Source: Marvania coccoides (taxonomy: Eukaryota > Chlorophyta > Trebouxiophyceae > Chlorellales > Chlorellaceae). From it: 64,000 nucleotides of DNA. The DNA lies in contig OY978097.1 in assembly GCA_963854735.1 (NCBI GenBank), forward strand, positions 1,550,001 to 1,614,000, read 5' to 3'. The notes under the pieces were generated by a model. It worked only from the letters and a program-made list of their open reading frames with translations. It searched no databases and had not been told where the DNA came from. Of this stretch, positions 32,876 through 44,526 are shown piece by piece (positions within the stretch are counted from its first letter, which is position 1; every line of letters begins with the position of its first letter). A program made the translations under genes and the position numbers.

Positions 32876-33375
32876 TTTCTTGCGGTTTCAATTGGGCTTT
32901 AATTAAATAAAAAAATGCCCAAATGCCGTTGCCCCTCCTTCTGGTCTCTTAAATGGATATACGCTGCCAAATGAGATGGTTTATTTAATTATAATTTTAA
33001 AAGGCAATTGAAAAGTGCTGCTCGAAAAAAATAGCTCCTCTATCTAACTCTAAGTTGTTCTCTCCCTTTTCAAACGCTTCTGAGCATTCAGAACTTATTT
33101 TAAAAAATTAATGCATATTAAAATTATGTAAATAAGCCACTGGAACCGCCGTTGCTACCGAACAGCTGCGTTTGAGCCTCGCCGCCGTGATTAGTATTAT
33201 TATTGCCGGAGGCGTGCTGTTTCATTGCACCGAGCTCTGCAAATCACGCAATCAAGAGCATTAGCGGCAAATTGCGAGGGCCACCCCGCCCAAGACTCTT
33301 TGTTCAGCAGCTCATGGCAACTTGAATAGCCCCGCCGCCACTCTCCCCGCTCTCCAGAAGTAAAACTGCCCAACC
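32876..33375. promoter_or_regulatory. Bidirectional upstream region, 76-residue protein / XRN
   Basis: 500 bp between divergent starts; strongly AT-rich in 32960-33140. No additional gene is visible. Confidence 0.35.
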
Positions 33376-36300
33376 ATGGGCGTCCCAGCATTCTACCGCT
33401 GGCTCAGCAGCAGGTATCCCACTCCTTCTACCCCCCTCCCCTTTCTCTTCGTCTCCTCCATCTTTCTCATTCCTTTTCCCCTCTTTCCCCCGCCGCAGGT
33501 ATCCCAAGACCGTCATGGACTGCATCGAGGAGAACGCGGCGTATGTGGGCGGCGTGGAGGTCCCTGTGGACACCTCGCTTCCCAACCCTAACGGCATGGA
33601 GTTTGACAACCTGTATCTGGACATGAACGGCATCATCCACCCGTGCTTTCACCCGGAGGACAAGCCCGCCCCCACCACCGAGACCGAGGTGTTCATGGAG
33701 ATTTTCGACTACATCGACCGGCTGTTCGCCATCGTGCGCCCGCGCAAGCTGATCTACATGGCCATCGACGGCGTGGCCCCCCGCGCCAAGATGAACCAGC
33801 AGCGCTCGCGGCGGTTTCGTGCGGCGCAGGACGCGGAGGAGCGCGAACGCGAGGAGGACCGCCTGCGCGCTGAGTTCGAGAAGCAGGGCATCAAGCTGCC
33901 CAAGAAGGACCGGAGCGAGGTGTTCGATTCCAACACCATCACCCCGGGGACGCCTTTCATGCACCGCCTGTCGGTGGCGCTCCAGTACTACGTGCACCTG
34001 CGGCTCAACTCCGACCCGGGGTGGCGCAACGTCAAGGTAATCCTTTCCGACGCCAACTGCCCCGGAGAGGGCGAGCACAAGATCATGGCGTACATCCGAG
34101 AGCAGAGGGCAGCAACCACCCACGACCCCAACACTAGGCACTGCGTGTACGGCCTGGACGCGGACCTTATCATGCTGGCGCTGTCCACGCACGAGCCGCG
34201 GTTCGTGATCCTGCGGGAGGTGGTATTTCTGCCGTCTGGGCCGGACAGGAGCGACCCCAAGGTGGCAGCGGCGCTGGCGCTGGAGAAGAACGCCAGCGAA
34301 GCTGAGGGAGGGGCTGCCGCTGCCGCTGCGGAGGAGAACAAGCCGCAGATTGCGAAGAAGCCGTACCAGTTTCTGCTGGTGAACGTGCTTCGGGAGTACC
34401 TGGAGCGGGAGCTGACGGTGGCGACGCCGTTTCCGATCGACAAGGAGCGGCTGTACGACGACTTTGTGTTCATTTGCTTCTTCGTGGGGAACGACTTCCT
34501 GCCGCACATGCCCACGCTGGAGATTCGCGAGGGTGCCATCGATCTGTTGATGGTGACGTACCGCCGGCTGCTGCCCACGCTGGGGTACCTGGTGGAGGGC
34601 GCGCACGTGCACTTGGACCGGGTGGAAAGATTCATCGTGGAGGTGGGCACCTACGAGGAGGTCATCTTCACCAAGCGCATGCGGCTGCTGCGCCGCCAGC
34701 GCGACCGCCGCACGCAGCAGAAGCGTGATGAGGAGCGCCGCGCTGCGGGCGGTGGCGGTGGAGGCGGAAGGCCGGTGGGAGACGGGGGCAAATGGGGCAC
34801 CCGCGCACCTCCCCGGGAGGTTGCCGCCAAGGCCCAGGCGGTGGCAGCTCAGATGTCCAAGTCGGCAAAACTGGCGGCGGCCGTCAAGCCGCCTGCGCCT
34901 GGCTCGCTCACCCTGCCGAAGCGCCAGGGCGCTGCTGAAAAGGCAGATGGGGGCTCCAACAAGTCCGCTGCGCAGCTGCTGAAGGAGCGCATCGTCAGCG
35001 CTTCGAGTAAGAAGCGGCAGAAGAGCACTGCCAGCGCGGAGGCAGAGCTGGCTGGCGACGTGGCGAAGAAGGTGAAGGTGGAAGGCGCGCAGGACGTGGC
35101 TGGGGGCGTCAAGCCAGAAGCGGCAAAGGAGGCTAAAACTGAGCCTGACGCTGCTGCGCTGTGGGAAAGCCTCGCTGCAGCCAAGCCCGAGTCGAAGGAA
35201 GAGGAGATTGAAGAGGACTCCGGCAGCGGAGAGGAAGGCATCGGCGCTGCCACCCCTGGCGCTCGCAGCACCGGGGACCTGGAGGTGGAGGCGCTGGAGC
35301 TGGAGGAGGAGGCTGAAGCTGAGGCGGAGCTGCAGGAGATCGTGGGCGACGCTGACCTGGACCTGAAGGCGGCGGAGGCGGAGGCCGCTGAAGCTGCCGC
35401 CAAGTTCAAGGAGCAGCTGAAGGACGACATGAAAGGGAAGGCCGACATGTTTGACGACATGGTGGAGCACGAGGAGCGCATCCGGCTGGGGGAGCTGGGG
35501 TGGAAGGAGCGGTACTACCAGGAGAAACTGGGAAAGAGCGGCGCTGCGCTGGGGCCAGCCATCCAGTCGCTGGTGAAATCGTACGTGGAGGGGCTGTGTT
35601 GGGTGATGCGGTACTACTACGACGGCGTAGCCTCCTGGACCTGGTTTTACCCGCACCACTACGCGCCCTTTGCTTCTGATCTCGTCGGTTGTGGCTCTCT
35701 AGACATTCAGTTTGAGCTGGGAGAGCCGTTCAAGCCGTACGATCAGCTCATGGGGGTGCTCCCCCCGGCCTCCGCGCACGCCCTGCCCCAGCCCTACCGC
35801 CCGCTGTTCTTCGAGCGGTCATCGCCCATTCTCGATTTTTATCCCACAGAGTTTGGAGTGGACATGAATGGCAAGCGATTTGCGTGGCAGGGGGTGGCGC
35901 TGCTGCCGTTCATCGACGAGGGGCGGCTGTTGGCGGCCACGCGCCCGCTGGAGACGCAGCTGGACGAGGAGGAGACGTTCCGCAACAGCCGGCGCGTGGA
36001 GACGTTGTTTGTGTCGGGCAGCCACTCCCTGGCGCCGGACGCGTTCGACCTGGCGGCGGAAGCCTGTGCCGACGGTGACGATGCTTCCAAGCTGGAGTCT
36101 GCGCGGGAGATCGACGTGGCGGCGTCTGAAGGCATGGCCGGGGCGATAGCGCCGCCCGCAGGGGACCCCTGCCCCGCAGTGGTGCCCGCGCCCTACGGTC
36201 TTGGCGAGGACATCACCACCAACTCGGTGGTGTGCTGCGCCTACATTCTGCCGCCCCACAAGCCGCACGTGGCGCACCTTTTGCCGGGGGCTGTCGAAGA

Positions 36301-37115
36301 GGTGAGAGAGAAGTTTGTTTATTAACTGGTGATTGTATTACTTCCTTTTGTTTATGCCAGCTAGTTTTGTTTTTCATTATGCGTGTTTGAGAGAAATGTA
36401 TGTATACTAATTGAATCGAGTATTTGCCCTTGAATTTTTTCCGCAGGAGCCTGTGTTGACGGAGGCTGACGTGCTCCCCGAGCCGCAGCTGTGGCACGAG
36501 GATCGGCGTGGGCCTGGGGGCGGGCGCGGTGGCTTTGGAGGCGGCGGCCGTGGCGGCTACAACAACAATTACAACAATAATTATAACAACCGCGGCGGCG
36601 GCTACAACCAGCAGCAGAGGCCGCCGCCTGGAGGGCTGCTGGGGGATGCAGCGCACCGCATGCTGCAGCACAGCTTTGCGGCAGGCGGGTACGCTGCAGG
36701 GCAGCCGCAGCACCCTCCTCACTACCCTCCTGTGGCTGGGTACGGCGGCGCCCCTCCGCCCCGCCCAATGCAGCCTGCCTACCCGCAGCCTTACCCCCCA
36801 CCGCAAGCGGGCGCCTACTACTCCCCGCAGCCCCCTCCGGGGCAGGCGCAGGGTGGCTACTACGCCCCTCCTCCGCCGCAGCAAGGCGGTGCCCGACAGC
36901 CGGTGTTTATGCAGCCGCCTCCTGGCTACGGACCGCCAGGAGGGTATGCCCCACCCCCACCACAATATGGAAGAGGCCCGCCGCCGCCAATGCAGCCGCA
37001 GCAGGTCCCTGGGCGGGGCAGGGGAGGCCGAGGCAGCGGTGGCGGAGGTCGATTTGCTAAGAACAACAATCCATACTTGGCTTTGCAGCGCGACTCGCGG
37101 GACAAGCGTTCGTAA
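33376..37115 (+). CDS. XRN-family 5'-3' exoribonuclease (XRN2/Rat1 type)
   Basis: Exons 33376-33413, 33499-36301 and 36447-37115 encode 1,169 residues. The N-terminal XRN domain starts [15 protein letters not shown] and holds the acidic metal-binding residues in [44 protein letters not shown] and [11 protein letters not shown] long low-complexity insert (about residues 420-650, Ala/Lys/Glu-rich) is followed by the second conserved region with [21 protein letters not shown] and HYAPFASDL. The C-terminal exon is Gly/Tyr/Asn/Pro/Gln-rich with RGG repeats and may bind RNA or drive condensates. XRN enzymes degrade 5'-monophosphate RNA. The nuclear versus cytoplasmic isoform cannot be decided from sequence alone. 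Catalytic residues are intact. Confidence 0.95.
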
Positions 37116-37307
37116 GGGAATACTATTTACGTTACAGCTGGATTTTTTGACTATTTTTGCTTTGTTTTTCCTTTTTGCTCCGCTTCTTTCGATGTGAATT
37201 TTTCAACGCATGAAAATAAATATATGTACCAGGATCAGAAAAGCGTTCCAATAAAGACTTTTCTACGAACTAGCTATTGCAACCACACAAAAATACTCTC
37301 TCTCCCT

Positions 37308-38344
37308 CTAAAATCCGTTTCTTGCGAGCTTAGCCACCACTTTTTCCACCGAGGCCTTTTGCCTGGCAGCCGTCGCTGCTGTCACTGCCAGGTCGCTGCG
37401 CATTTGCAGCGCATGCTTGGACCGCAGCCCCCGTAGGTCCCGCATCAACGCCTGCGCCTTGCGCTCTGCGCCATCAGCCTTGCCGGCCAACGCCCTCACC
37501 TCGGCGGCGGCGGCGGTCAGCTTTGCCACGCCATTGGAGTACTCCTCCCGCGCCTGCGCCAGGGCGGCAGACACCTTCTCCGCCTCCGCTGCCTGCGCGT
37601 CCACCAGTTCCGCCAGCGCAGCCATTTTTGACTCTGCTGCCGCCTGCATGGCCTCGGCACTCCGGAACCGCCCAAAAGTCAGTCGCCTGCGAAAGGAAGC
37701 AACGAGCAACGAAATAAGATTCTACATACATTTTCAGAATCGTAATTTCGTTCTGTGATGCGTGTAGCGACAGATAGACGAGGAGAGAAAGTGTAAGTGT
37801 AGTAATTACCAGAGCAGGCGGCGGGGGGCAGGGAGTACGATGGCCATCAGGCCGATTGCTGCAGCAATGGACGCGTTTTCGTGCTCGGCCGCAATGGCGA
37901 AGCCCTCTACATCGAGACGTCAATCAAAAGAAGGGGAGTAAGAGCTAAGAACTAATTTAAGCAAGGGAAGAGGGGTGACAAACCGCCGGCGGCGGCATCA
38001 AATTCGAAAAAGTTTGGCTAGTTGCTGCGTCTCTCACGTTTGAGATGGGCGAAGAGCTGTTCGTCGGCTTGTTTGACGCCCTCAGCGGCACGGTTGAGAT
38101 ACTCCTGCAACGTTTTTCGAAAAAAGATTAGTTTTGGCGTGAACCCTGCGAAAATGGCCGGGGTTCTCCTTACTTTTGTCACTCCAATCGTTTTCTCTGT
38201 CTCGCCCTTGACGACAGCAGTGGTGGATCGCAAAGCCACAGACGCAAACGATAGCCCCTGATCGAGCGCCCCTTCAACCCCTGCCACTGCTTCAGTGATT
38301 TGTTTCTGAACAGTGGCTGTGATAGAAGAAGGCTCGTCCCCCAT
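37308..38344 (-). CDS. RHIP1-like coiled-coil membrane protein
   Basis: Exons 38344-38174, 38104-38038, 37906-37810 and 37686-37308 encode 237 residues. The order is an N-terminal amphipathic part, a possible membrane segment (SIAAAIGLMAIVLPAPRRLLW), the conserved RLTFGRFRSAEAM joint and a long Ala/Glu/Lys coiled coil. The RRxLxRxTxGRFRSEE pattern matches the plant family I recall as RGS1-HXK1-interacting protein 1 (At4g26410). In Arabidopsis that protein links glucose sensing components; the role in an alga is unknown. The frame is kept across all four exons. Confidence 0.75.
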
Positions 38345-38896
38345 CGTGCCGCGAGAAATGAAATAATTAGTATTTTAAATTGTTTTTTTAAGTTCAAAAT
38401 TTTCACTGCCGCTCCTCTTTATAATTTCCATTACAAACAGAATTGGAAGACCCGGAATATGGCAATGCTGGAGACGCAGATAAAATGCTGCATGGCCAGT
38501 TCCAGAGTTGGAAACGGATACTCTCTCGGTTTGCCGGGAAAGCTGCTCGACACCACCACCGCTCCTCTGGGGCACAAGAGGGTTTCTTTTTCTTTATTCA
38601 CAACAACAAAACGGACCGGAAGAGAAAATTTTTATTATGAAATGCTGATTATTTAATTAGAAAGAAGGTTGCTAGAAAATTTGGTACCAAAATAATATAT
38701 TCAAAAAGGAAAACAACGCCTCATACAATATTCAATGCAACAAATACAACTCATAGCTCACCAATGCATTAATTTAAAATTGACAACGAAAATTGCCAGC
38801 GAAATGCGAAAGATCCGACTACAAAATTCAATAATATCAATTATATTTTATATCACATCCGCTACCGGCAATGCCGGTGCATTGGTATTACTGTTT
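38345..38896. other. Intergenic region RHIP1-like / GH16
   Basis: 552 bp. The plus strand has a 65-codon open stretch from 38459 (MAMLETQIKCCMASS...) that ends in an AT-rich tail. I do not recognise it, and it lacks a clear gene context. Confidence 0.3.
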
Positions 38897-40125
38897 CTAT
38901 TTTGCGCACACCCGTACATAGTCAACCAGCAGCTCCTTGCCCGCCCCCAGGTCGCTTCGTGCAATGTTTGCCGTCAAGTCCGTGCCAGTGGTCGATTTGT
39001 AATCGCCCGCCGGCCAGCCGCCCCCCACAGCCAGGTTAATGAGGAGATGGAAGGGCTTGTCAAACGGTGCTACCTTTGACCTGGTCTCGCCTTGCGTATA
39101 CCAGGTGCTAGAGGTGGTGGACAAGAACTGCTGCCCGTTGAGCGTCCACTTCATGGCCGCTGTGCTCCACTCAACAGCATGAATGTTGAAGCCTGAGGGC
39201 ATGGCAGCCCAGTTGCTCGTCATTTTGTTGTTCGGCCAGTAATCACCTGCACACAAAAAAAGTAATTAAAGTGCAACAAACGTTTTTTTTTAATAATAAA
39301 ATAATGAAATCAATCTCTCCTGCTGCTTACCATAATGAATGGTGCCTACTGCCGCCCCCGCTTGATTGACCGACTCTTGGATGTCGATTTCGCCTGACCG
39401 AGGCCACCCACCGTACGCGCTGCAGCCAGAGCATCCTTCAGCGCCGTCATCAGGCAGCGCCCATATGGCCGGCCACAGCCCCGCTCCTTTTGGCATCTGC
39501 GCTCGCACCTCAAAGCGGATGGTGGCGAAGGTGGTGTTGGGCCCGGCTTTGAACTTCTTGAAGGTCCTGATGCGCCCCGAAGAGATGCCGTTTGCGGCAA
39601 CAGCGGCGCATCTGTTGCCGCTCTTGCCGGCGACGCAAGAGTCTTTGCAGCCCTGCGAAAAGTCGCCATTTGCCTCGCACCAGTCCTTACACATAGCTAT
39701 GCACTCAACAAGCATGAATGTGGCGTTCTCAGGCTGCGCCTTGATCACTAGGTTCCCCTCCCTTGTGGCGATGTTGTCTGCTCGATACCTGTCAGATTAT
39801 CACAAGAAAAGGATGAGTTATAAGAGAGAGGGGGGTGGGGGTGGTGGGGGTGGGGGTATTAATAAAATTAAAGCAGGGATGCGCATCGACAGGTTGCGCA
39901 CCACTCTAACTCTGAGTTTCCCCAGCCCTCAATTCCATACTGAAAACCGTCAGATAGCTGGGGGGTCCAAATTGCGGCGTTCAGCGCCCCAGTGAATTCC
40001 TCTTGCAGCAGCCATGTCCAGCCGTCCGTTCCACAGCTTGGTCCAGCAGCAGGCGGCTTTGGCGCCCTCGCAGCGTTGGCCAGGGACACCGCCGAAAATA
40101 TGCAGGCTAAAAACAGTGTGTTCAT
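38897..40125 (-). CDS. Secreted glycoside hydrolase family 16 (beta-glucanase/laminarinase-like)
   Basis: Exons 40125-39902, 39788-39331 and 39246-38897 encode 343 residues. A signal peptide (MNTLFLACIFSAVSLANA) is followed by the GH16 jelly roll with LLQEEFTGALN, GLWPAIWALPDD, the catalytic GEIDIQES motif (both Glu and the Asp present) and TIHYG. It ends with FHLLINLAVGGGWPAG and VDYVRVCAK. A cysteine-rich insert (CIAMCKDWCEANGDFSQGC and following) near residue 105 is unusual and may be a lineage-specific loop. The enzyme should cut beta-1,3- or mixed-linkage glucans outside the cell or in the wall. The exact substrate is not visible. Confidence 0.9.
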
Positions 40126-40447
40126 GATTTGCGGTCCCTTTGACTGAGGGGAGGAATGATTGCAGCTTTTTAACTGACGGTGGCCGTTAATTAATGGAAA
40201 CCGGGGGGTGAAAGATGCGTAATTTTGAAAGGAAGAGTCCTTTAGATTAATTCAAAGATTCGGTCGGAATGAAACCAGATATAATACAGACCCACATGCA
40301 ACCAGACTCAGATTATGCAAACGAGTTCATCTGCGAGAACCACCGCAGAAGCAGTAGGAGAAAATAGAATTATCAGATTTCTATTAAAAGCCTCTCGAGA
40401 GTACGCGCGTCTAATTGCCCAGTCAGCAGTCCATTTCATCATCATTT
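40126..40447. other. Intergenic region, GH16 start to 3' end of the ion-channel gene
   Basis: 322 bp between the GH16 start and the end of the ion-channel gene. It holds the GH16 promoter side; nothing else is recognised. Confidence 0.35.
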
Positions 40448-43400
40448 TCAACAGACCATGTGCCTGTGCTTTCGGGGCGCCATCGTAATGAGCTTGCACC
40501 GAGCGGCGCCATCGTTCCACACCGCCTTCTTGCTGCGCTCTTCGACGCCCTCGGGATTGACCACAATATGCAGCACCTCCTGCACCGTGGCAGGCACGCG
40601 GTACCACCCCAGCAGCACCTGGCGCACGCTGGCGCACCTCGCTTGCAGTTGCAGAAAGCTCAGCTCCTCGCCCTGCGCCGCAAACTCTTCCACGCCCTGC
40701 ACGGTGATTTCGCATTGCCGCCCCATCTCTGCATCTGCGGTCAAAGTACCGGGCTGCACGGCCACCTGGGCCAAAACTTTGGCGGCGTAGGAGGAAGAGT
40801 TGACTGCAACGCCCAGGGGGAGGAGGGATCGGTGCTCGAACCGCGTCTCTCCAACGTACGTGATTTTCTCCGCCAGAATGTTGATGTCTGGGCAGCGCAT
40901 CTCCTCCAGCAGGTAGCGAACATTGAGGTGCACCTCCAGAACAGCGGCATCTACGCGCAACATGTCGTCCAGGGAGAGCGCGTAGGGCGAGGCGTCGCGG
41001 GCTGCGTCGCCCCCAGGGTGGAAAGAAGCCCAATTTGTGTCTGAAGAGAAGGCAGAGAGAGAATGCAGGTTGGTAAAGTGCGTATTTATATAAATATGAA
41101 GGCGCAGGACATGAAATGACGGTTATTTACCGTGCAGAACAATGGCTGCTCTGAACGCACGCATGTCCAGGGCGCTTGAGAGCGCCATTCTGTTGCGGGG
41201 ATCGGCGCGAACGTGCAGCAGCCGCAGGTTTTTTAAATTCTCGAGCATGCACGCCCGTGTGAGGTCGCTCCAGGGGTGGTCATTGACCAACGTGATCCTG
41301 GAACCAGGCGGCAGCGCCTCAGCGCCATGATCTAGCTCCCTCAGCAGCTCCCACATTGCCGAGCTGCCGTTCCAGCCGCAAATCAGCAAATCGGTGCCCA
41401 TGTCGGGTCCCAGGGCCTCGGAGGCAAACGGCAGCGGCAGCATGGCTGCCGCAAGGTGCCTGCTGTCTGATTCAGAGGGCGCCGGCGGGTCTTCAGTCTC
41501 ATTCTTCTTCCACGCTCGCAGCAGGTTGCGATACGAGCTAGTGCTGCTGCTGCTGGCATTTATCTGCGGCGCAAGAGCACGGGGGCCTCGATTCGGCTGC
41601 AGGGCTTCGCTGGAGGAGTCTTCGGTCTTCTCCCTGGTATCTTTCAGGAAATTGCGCGAAAGGGCAGCGGCGACGGTGTCCCTGCCGAGAGGTGCTTCAT
41701 CGATGGAGCGCCGGGAGTAAAGCGCCGGGTCCCACCTGGCGCCAGGGTGGTACCCGGGGATGGGAGAATCTAGCGGGAGAAGCTCTGGAGTGGCAGTAGA
41801 CGCTGATTTCCGAAGGACTAGCGACTCCCCTGCGCGGAGAGTCCGATCCGGTGCCGGGTTCAGGGTACAGTCCCCAGTCACGGGGTCAATAATTCCAGTG
41901 ACCAAGGAGTTTGGAAAGTAAGCGTGCAGATCTTCGAATCGCTGCCCGATGAGGTGCGTTGCTTCTGGGAAGGATCCAAGGTGGATTTGGGCGTGGGAAG
42001 TGTGGTCGAACAGCGCGTGGGACAGCGTGGCCACAACTGGATGCTGCAGTAAGCGAGCGTACCTGCACAGTTTAGCCACCGCAATCTTAGAAAGACACAC
42101 ACACAATTTCAATCCCTGGGTGATAGGCTGGTCAACTGCTTGCCTTCTTGCATTAATGTAGCTTGTGGGCACTGGGAGTATGCGGTCTGTGCACGCGTAA
42201 CGCAGCAGCGCTGGCACGTTGCCGCCCTGCACCTCAGCCACGCACCACGGCCCAAATTTTGAGTCGCATTTTTGTGTGGACTTTAGACCATGTACTGTAT
42301 GTGTTTCACTTTTGTTGCCTCTGCTGCCGCTCGTGGCTGCTGATGAAGCCAGCGCCTCTGCGTCCCACACTTTTCCCTCTGCAGCTGCTAGTTCGTCCAC
42401 TAGCACTGCACACCGCAGAATTTGCGCGTCGCTATCTTTGACTGCCCTGGAGTAATCTCCAGTAATAATCACCGATTTAGCGGCAGCAACATTCACCATT
42501 TTCAGCGCGGTGGGGTCCAAGGGCGAGCCCTGGCGAAAAACCAGCTGCGATCTGTGCCTCATTTCAGGCGGCACTGCCTCCCTGCACAGCGCCTCCATCT
42601 CCAACTTCTCTCTGTGGGCAATTAGGACTACGATGACTGCCCCCCCGGCGGCCGCACTTGCGGCGCACAGCTGGCGCAGCACGGTGGTCACTTGTGACAC
42701 GTCACGCGCGCTTTCTCCCCACGACAGCACCACGTAGTGCCCTGATTCGTACACTTTACTCCCCCGTCGAACATTGCCGTCCACCACCTCTAAGGCCACC
42801 TGCTCCACCAGCGCAAGGACTAGGGCGAAGGAGGCAACGCCCAGGATGGCGGTGGCCACGGCAAATGCTTGGTGAACGAAGGAAGAGCCCTCCTCGGGGA
42901 GGTCTTGGCCTAAAACCACGACCAGGACACTGTAAACGTCGCCCCACCACCCTGGAGCGGCCGGATCTTGGGCGACAGCGGTGATGGAGCTCCCCATTTC
43001 GGTGATGCGGCGCTGCAAGGTGGCCCCCAGCGCCAAGATGACGCCGTTCAAGACGACAAAAAGCTGCAAATCAGAAAACGTGCCTTCTCTCCAATTGTAA
43101 TACCTGCAAACAAAGATAATTACATCCATGTTCCGAATACAGTTTCTAAATTCAGAAGATCTCACCTGTACAGCAATTTTCCGACCACTTCAGATGCATT
43201 GGTCTTCAACGACGCCAGCAAATGTTGAGGCGACGGCAGAGTCGGAGTGCTGCCGAATGGGAAGATTTTTTTCTGCACAATCTGGTTCTCCAGGTCTGAA
43301 AGAGGTGACGCACTGCTTCCGGGCTCGTGATCTTCTCTGAATGCGACAGTTTTTGTGGGTTGTGATGGGCGGCAGCGGCGGACGCCATAATGCGCCAAGG

Positions 43401-43455
43401 ATGGGCGGCGGCGAGCTTGTAGCTGAGCTGTGGCCCCTTTAAGCGATAAAATCAT
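40448..43455 (-). CDS. CASTOR/POLLUX-like ion channel with RCK domains
   Basis: Proposed exons 43455-43166, 43103-42144, 42062-41131 and 41040-40448 give 924 residues in a continuous frame. Residues 1-95 are Ser/Pro/Arg-rich and could be a plastid signal. Hydrophobic segments DLQLFVVLNGVILALGAT and AFAVATAILGVASFALVLAL surround a short VYSVLVVVLGQDLP segment in the pore position. RCK-type Rossmann starts follow: HYVVLSWGESARDVSQVTTVL and DLLICGWNGSSAMWELLREL, the latter ending ITLVND. This is the layout of CASTOR/POLLUX/DMI1 and the plastid envelope relatives. The ADSGNH filter I remember from CASTOR is not visible. The internal intron 42063-42143 (81 nt, GC-AG) is stop-free in frame, so retention is possible; leaving it out fits the family better. 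Confidence 0.83.
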
Positions 43456-43796
43456 TTAATAAACTATAATTTTTGTGTAAAAAATGAGCCAATCAATCAG
43501 AATGCCTGTTTAAACAAATAAGATTCCTGAGAAGTTTTCGTCTTAAACCGTTGTATTATTCGCTGATTTGGCATTCGCTGATTTGGCATCAATTGTTTCC
43601 AGCATATCTTGCTGATAATAATAGCCGCAAATCAAAGAAAGCGACTGTTTTTAAATGCGATTCTCATATTTATTCTTCTGTGCTCAACTCACGTTATCAT
43701 TATGGGCGCTGTACGATTATGCCATGCACCCAGGCCTTGAAACAGAGTATTGGTTTCTCAGATATTCGGGGCAATTGCTCGAAGGAGGCGGCGCAG
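43456..43796. other. Region between channel start and small plus-strand gene
   Basis: AT-rich. It contains a 15-bp tandem duplication around 43559-43588 (TTCGCTGATTTGGCA twice). No gene is assigned. Confidence 0.35.
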
Positions 43797-44077
43797 ATGG
43801 CGGCAAAAAACCTGTCCGATATTTCTGGCCGTTGCAGCAGGTGTCGTTGCGCCAGCGCACCCCCTTGAAAAAATAATTGCTGTCATGCAACGGCAGCGCA
43901 CGCAGTGCCTCGGCATTTGGTGCAGCAGTGGCAGCGGTGGAGGAGGTGAAAGAATGGTGTCGGGACAAAATGAGTCGTCACAAAATTCTGAAGTCCTGGA
44001 GATGCGTGGAAAGAATTTCCGACCGCAGCGCCTGGCAAGCCGCAGAAGTTTGTGATGCAGAGGATGGGCGCGGCTGA
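43797..44077 (+). CDS. Hypothetical small protein, 74 residues, two exons
   Basis: A possible gene: ATG at 43797, exon 1 to 43840 (donor GTGTCG), exon 2 43897-44077. The product starts MAAKNLSDISGRCS and continues with a helical, charged part: AVAAVEEVKEWCRDKMSR, HKILKSWRCVERISD and WQAAEVCDAEDGRG. The frame upstream of the ATG is open as well, so the start could lie further left. The two Cys in WCRDK and WRCVE are about 17 residues apart, which does not make a clear CHCH motif. I do not recognise it. Confidence 0.3.
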
Positions 44078-44405
44078 AAATGGGGCTGAAAGGAGAGGTC
44101 GAGACGTTTAATGGTGCTCGCTCAACTGAACTGAACTTCTTTCACTTCTTTATTCTCGAAAAATCAAAGGATAAACAGCACATAAATACAAGAATCAAGA
44201 GCAGTCATACTCACTGCAAGAGTAACTGAACACAGGGACAAGCAACAAAAGCAAGGGGGGAAGAAACTAAGGGCACCGTCTGGGCCCCGGCAAGAAAGAA
44301 CATTAACATGGGTTAAATAAAGATAATGAAGGGCTTGTATGAAAATGGCGCTTTGGGCCAAAAAACTTCAAAATTGAATGTGTCATTTATGGTATTGTGC
44401 GAGCT

Positions 44406-44526
44406 GTTCAGAGGGGCCCCCTTTTTTGAGCTAGAATAAACTAAAATCTCTAAAAATGAACGTTGGAGACTGAGCTGAAATGCGAGCTGTTTTTCTAGCT
44501 CAAAAATAAAGGGGGCCCCTCTGAAC
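44406..44526. repeat. Inverted repeat (foldback) directly behind the DGAT1 stop codon
   Basis: Arms 44406-44436 and 44493-44526 are near-perfect reverse complements (31 of about 34 positions, ends GTTCAGAGGGG / CCCCTCTGAAC) with a 56-nt loop. The repeat begins one step after the TAG at 44527-44529 and would lie in the DGAT1 3' UTR. Confidence 0.8.

Noticed and set aside
33467..35659. 730-codon open frame on the minus strand opposite XRN
   Set aside because: Shadow of the XRN coding strand; the plus strand has all catalytic motifs.
38459..38656. 65-codon plus-strand open frame starting MAMLETQ
   Set aside because: No homology recognised, ends in AT-rich noncoding-like sequence, no splice evidence.
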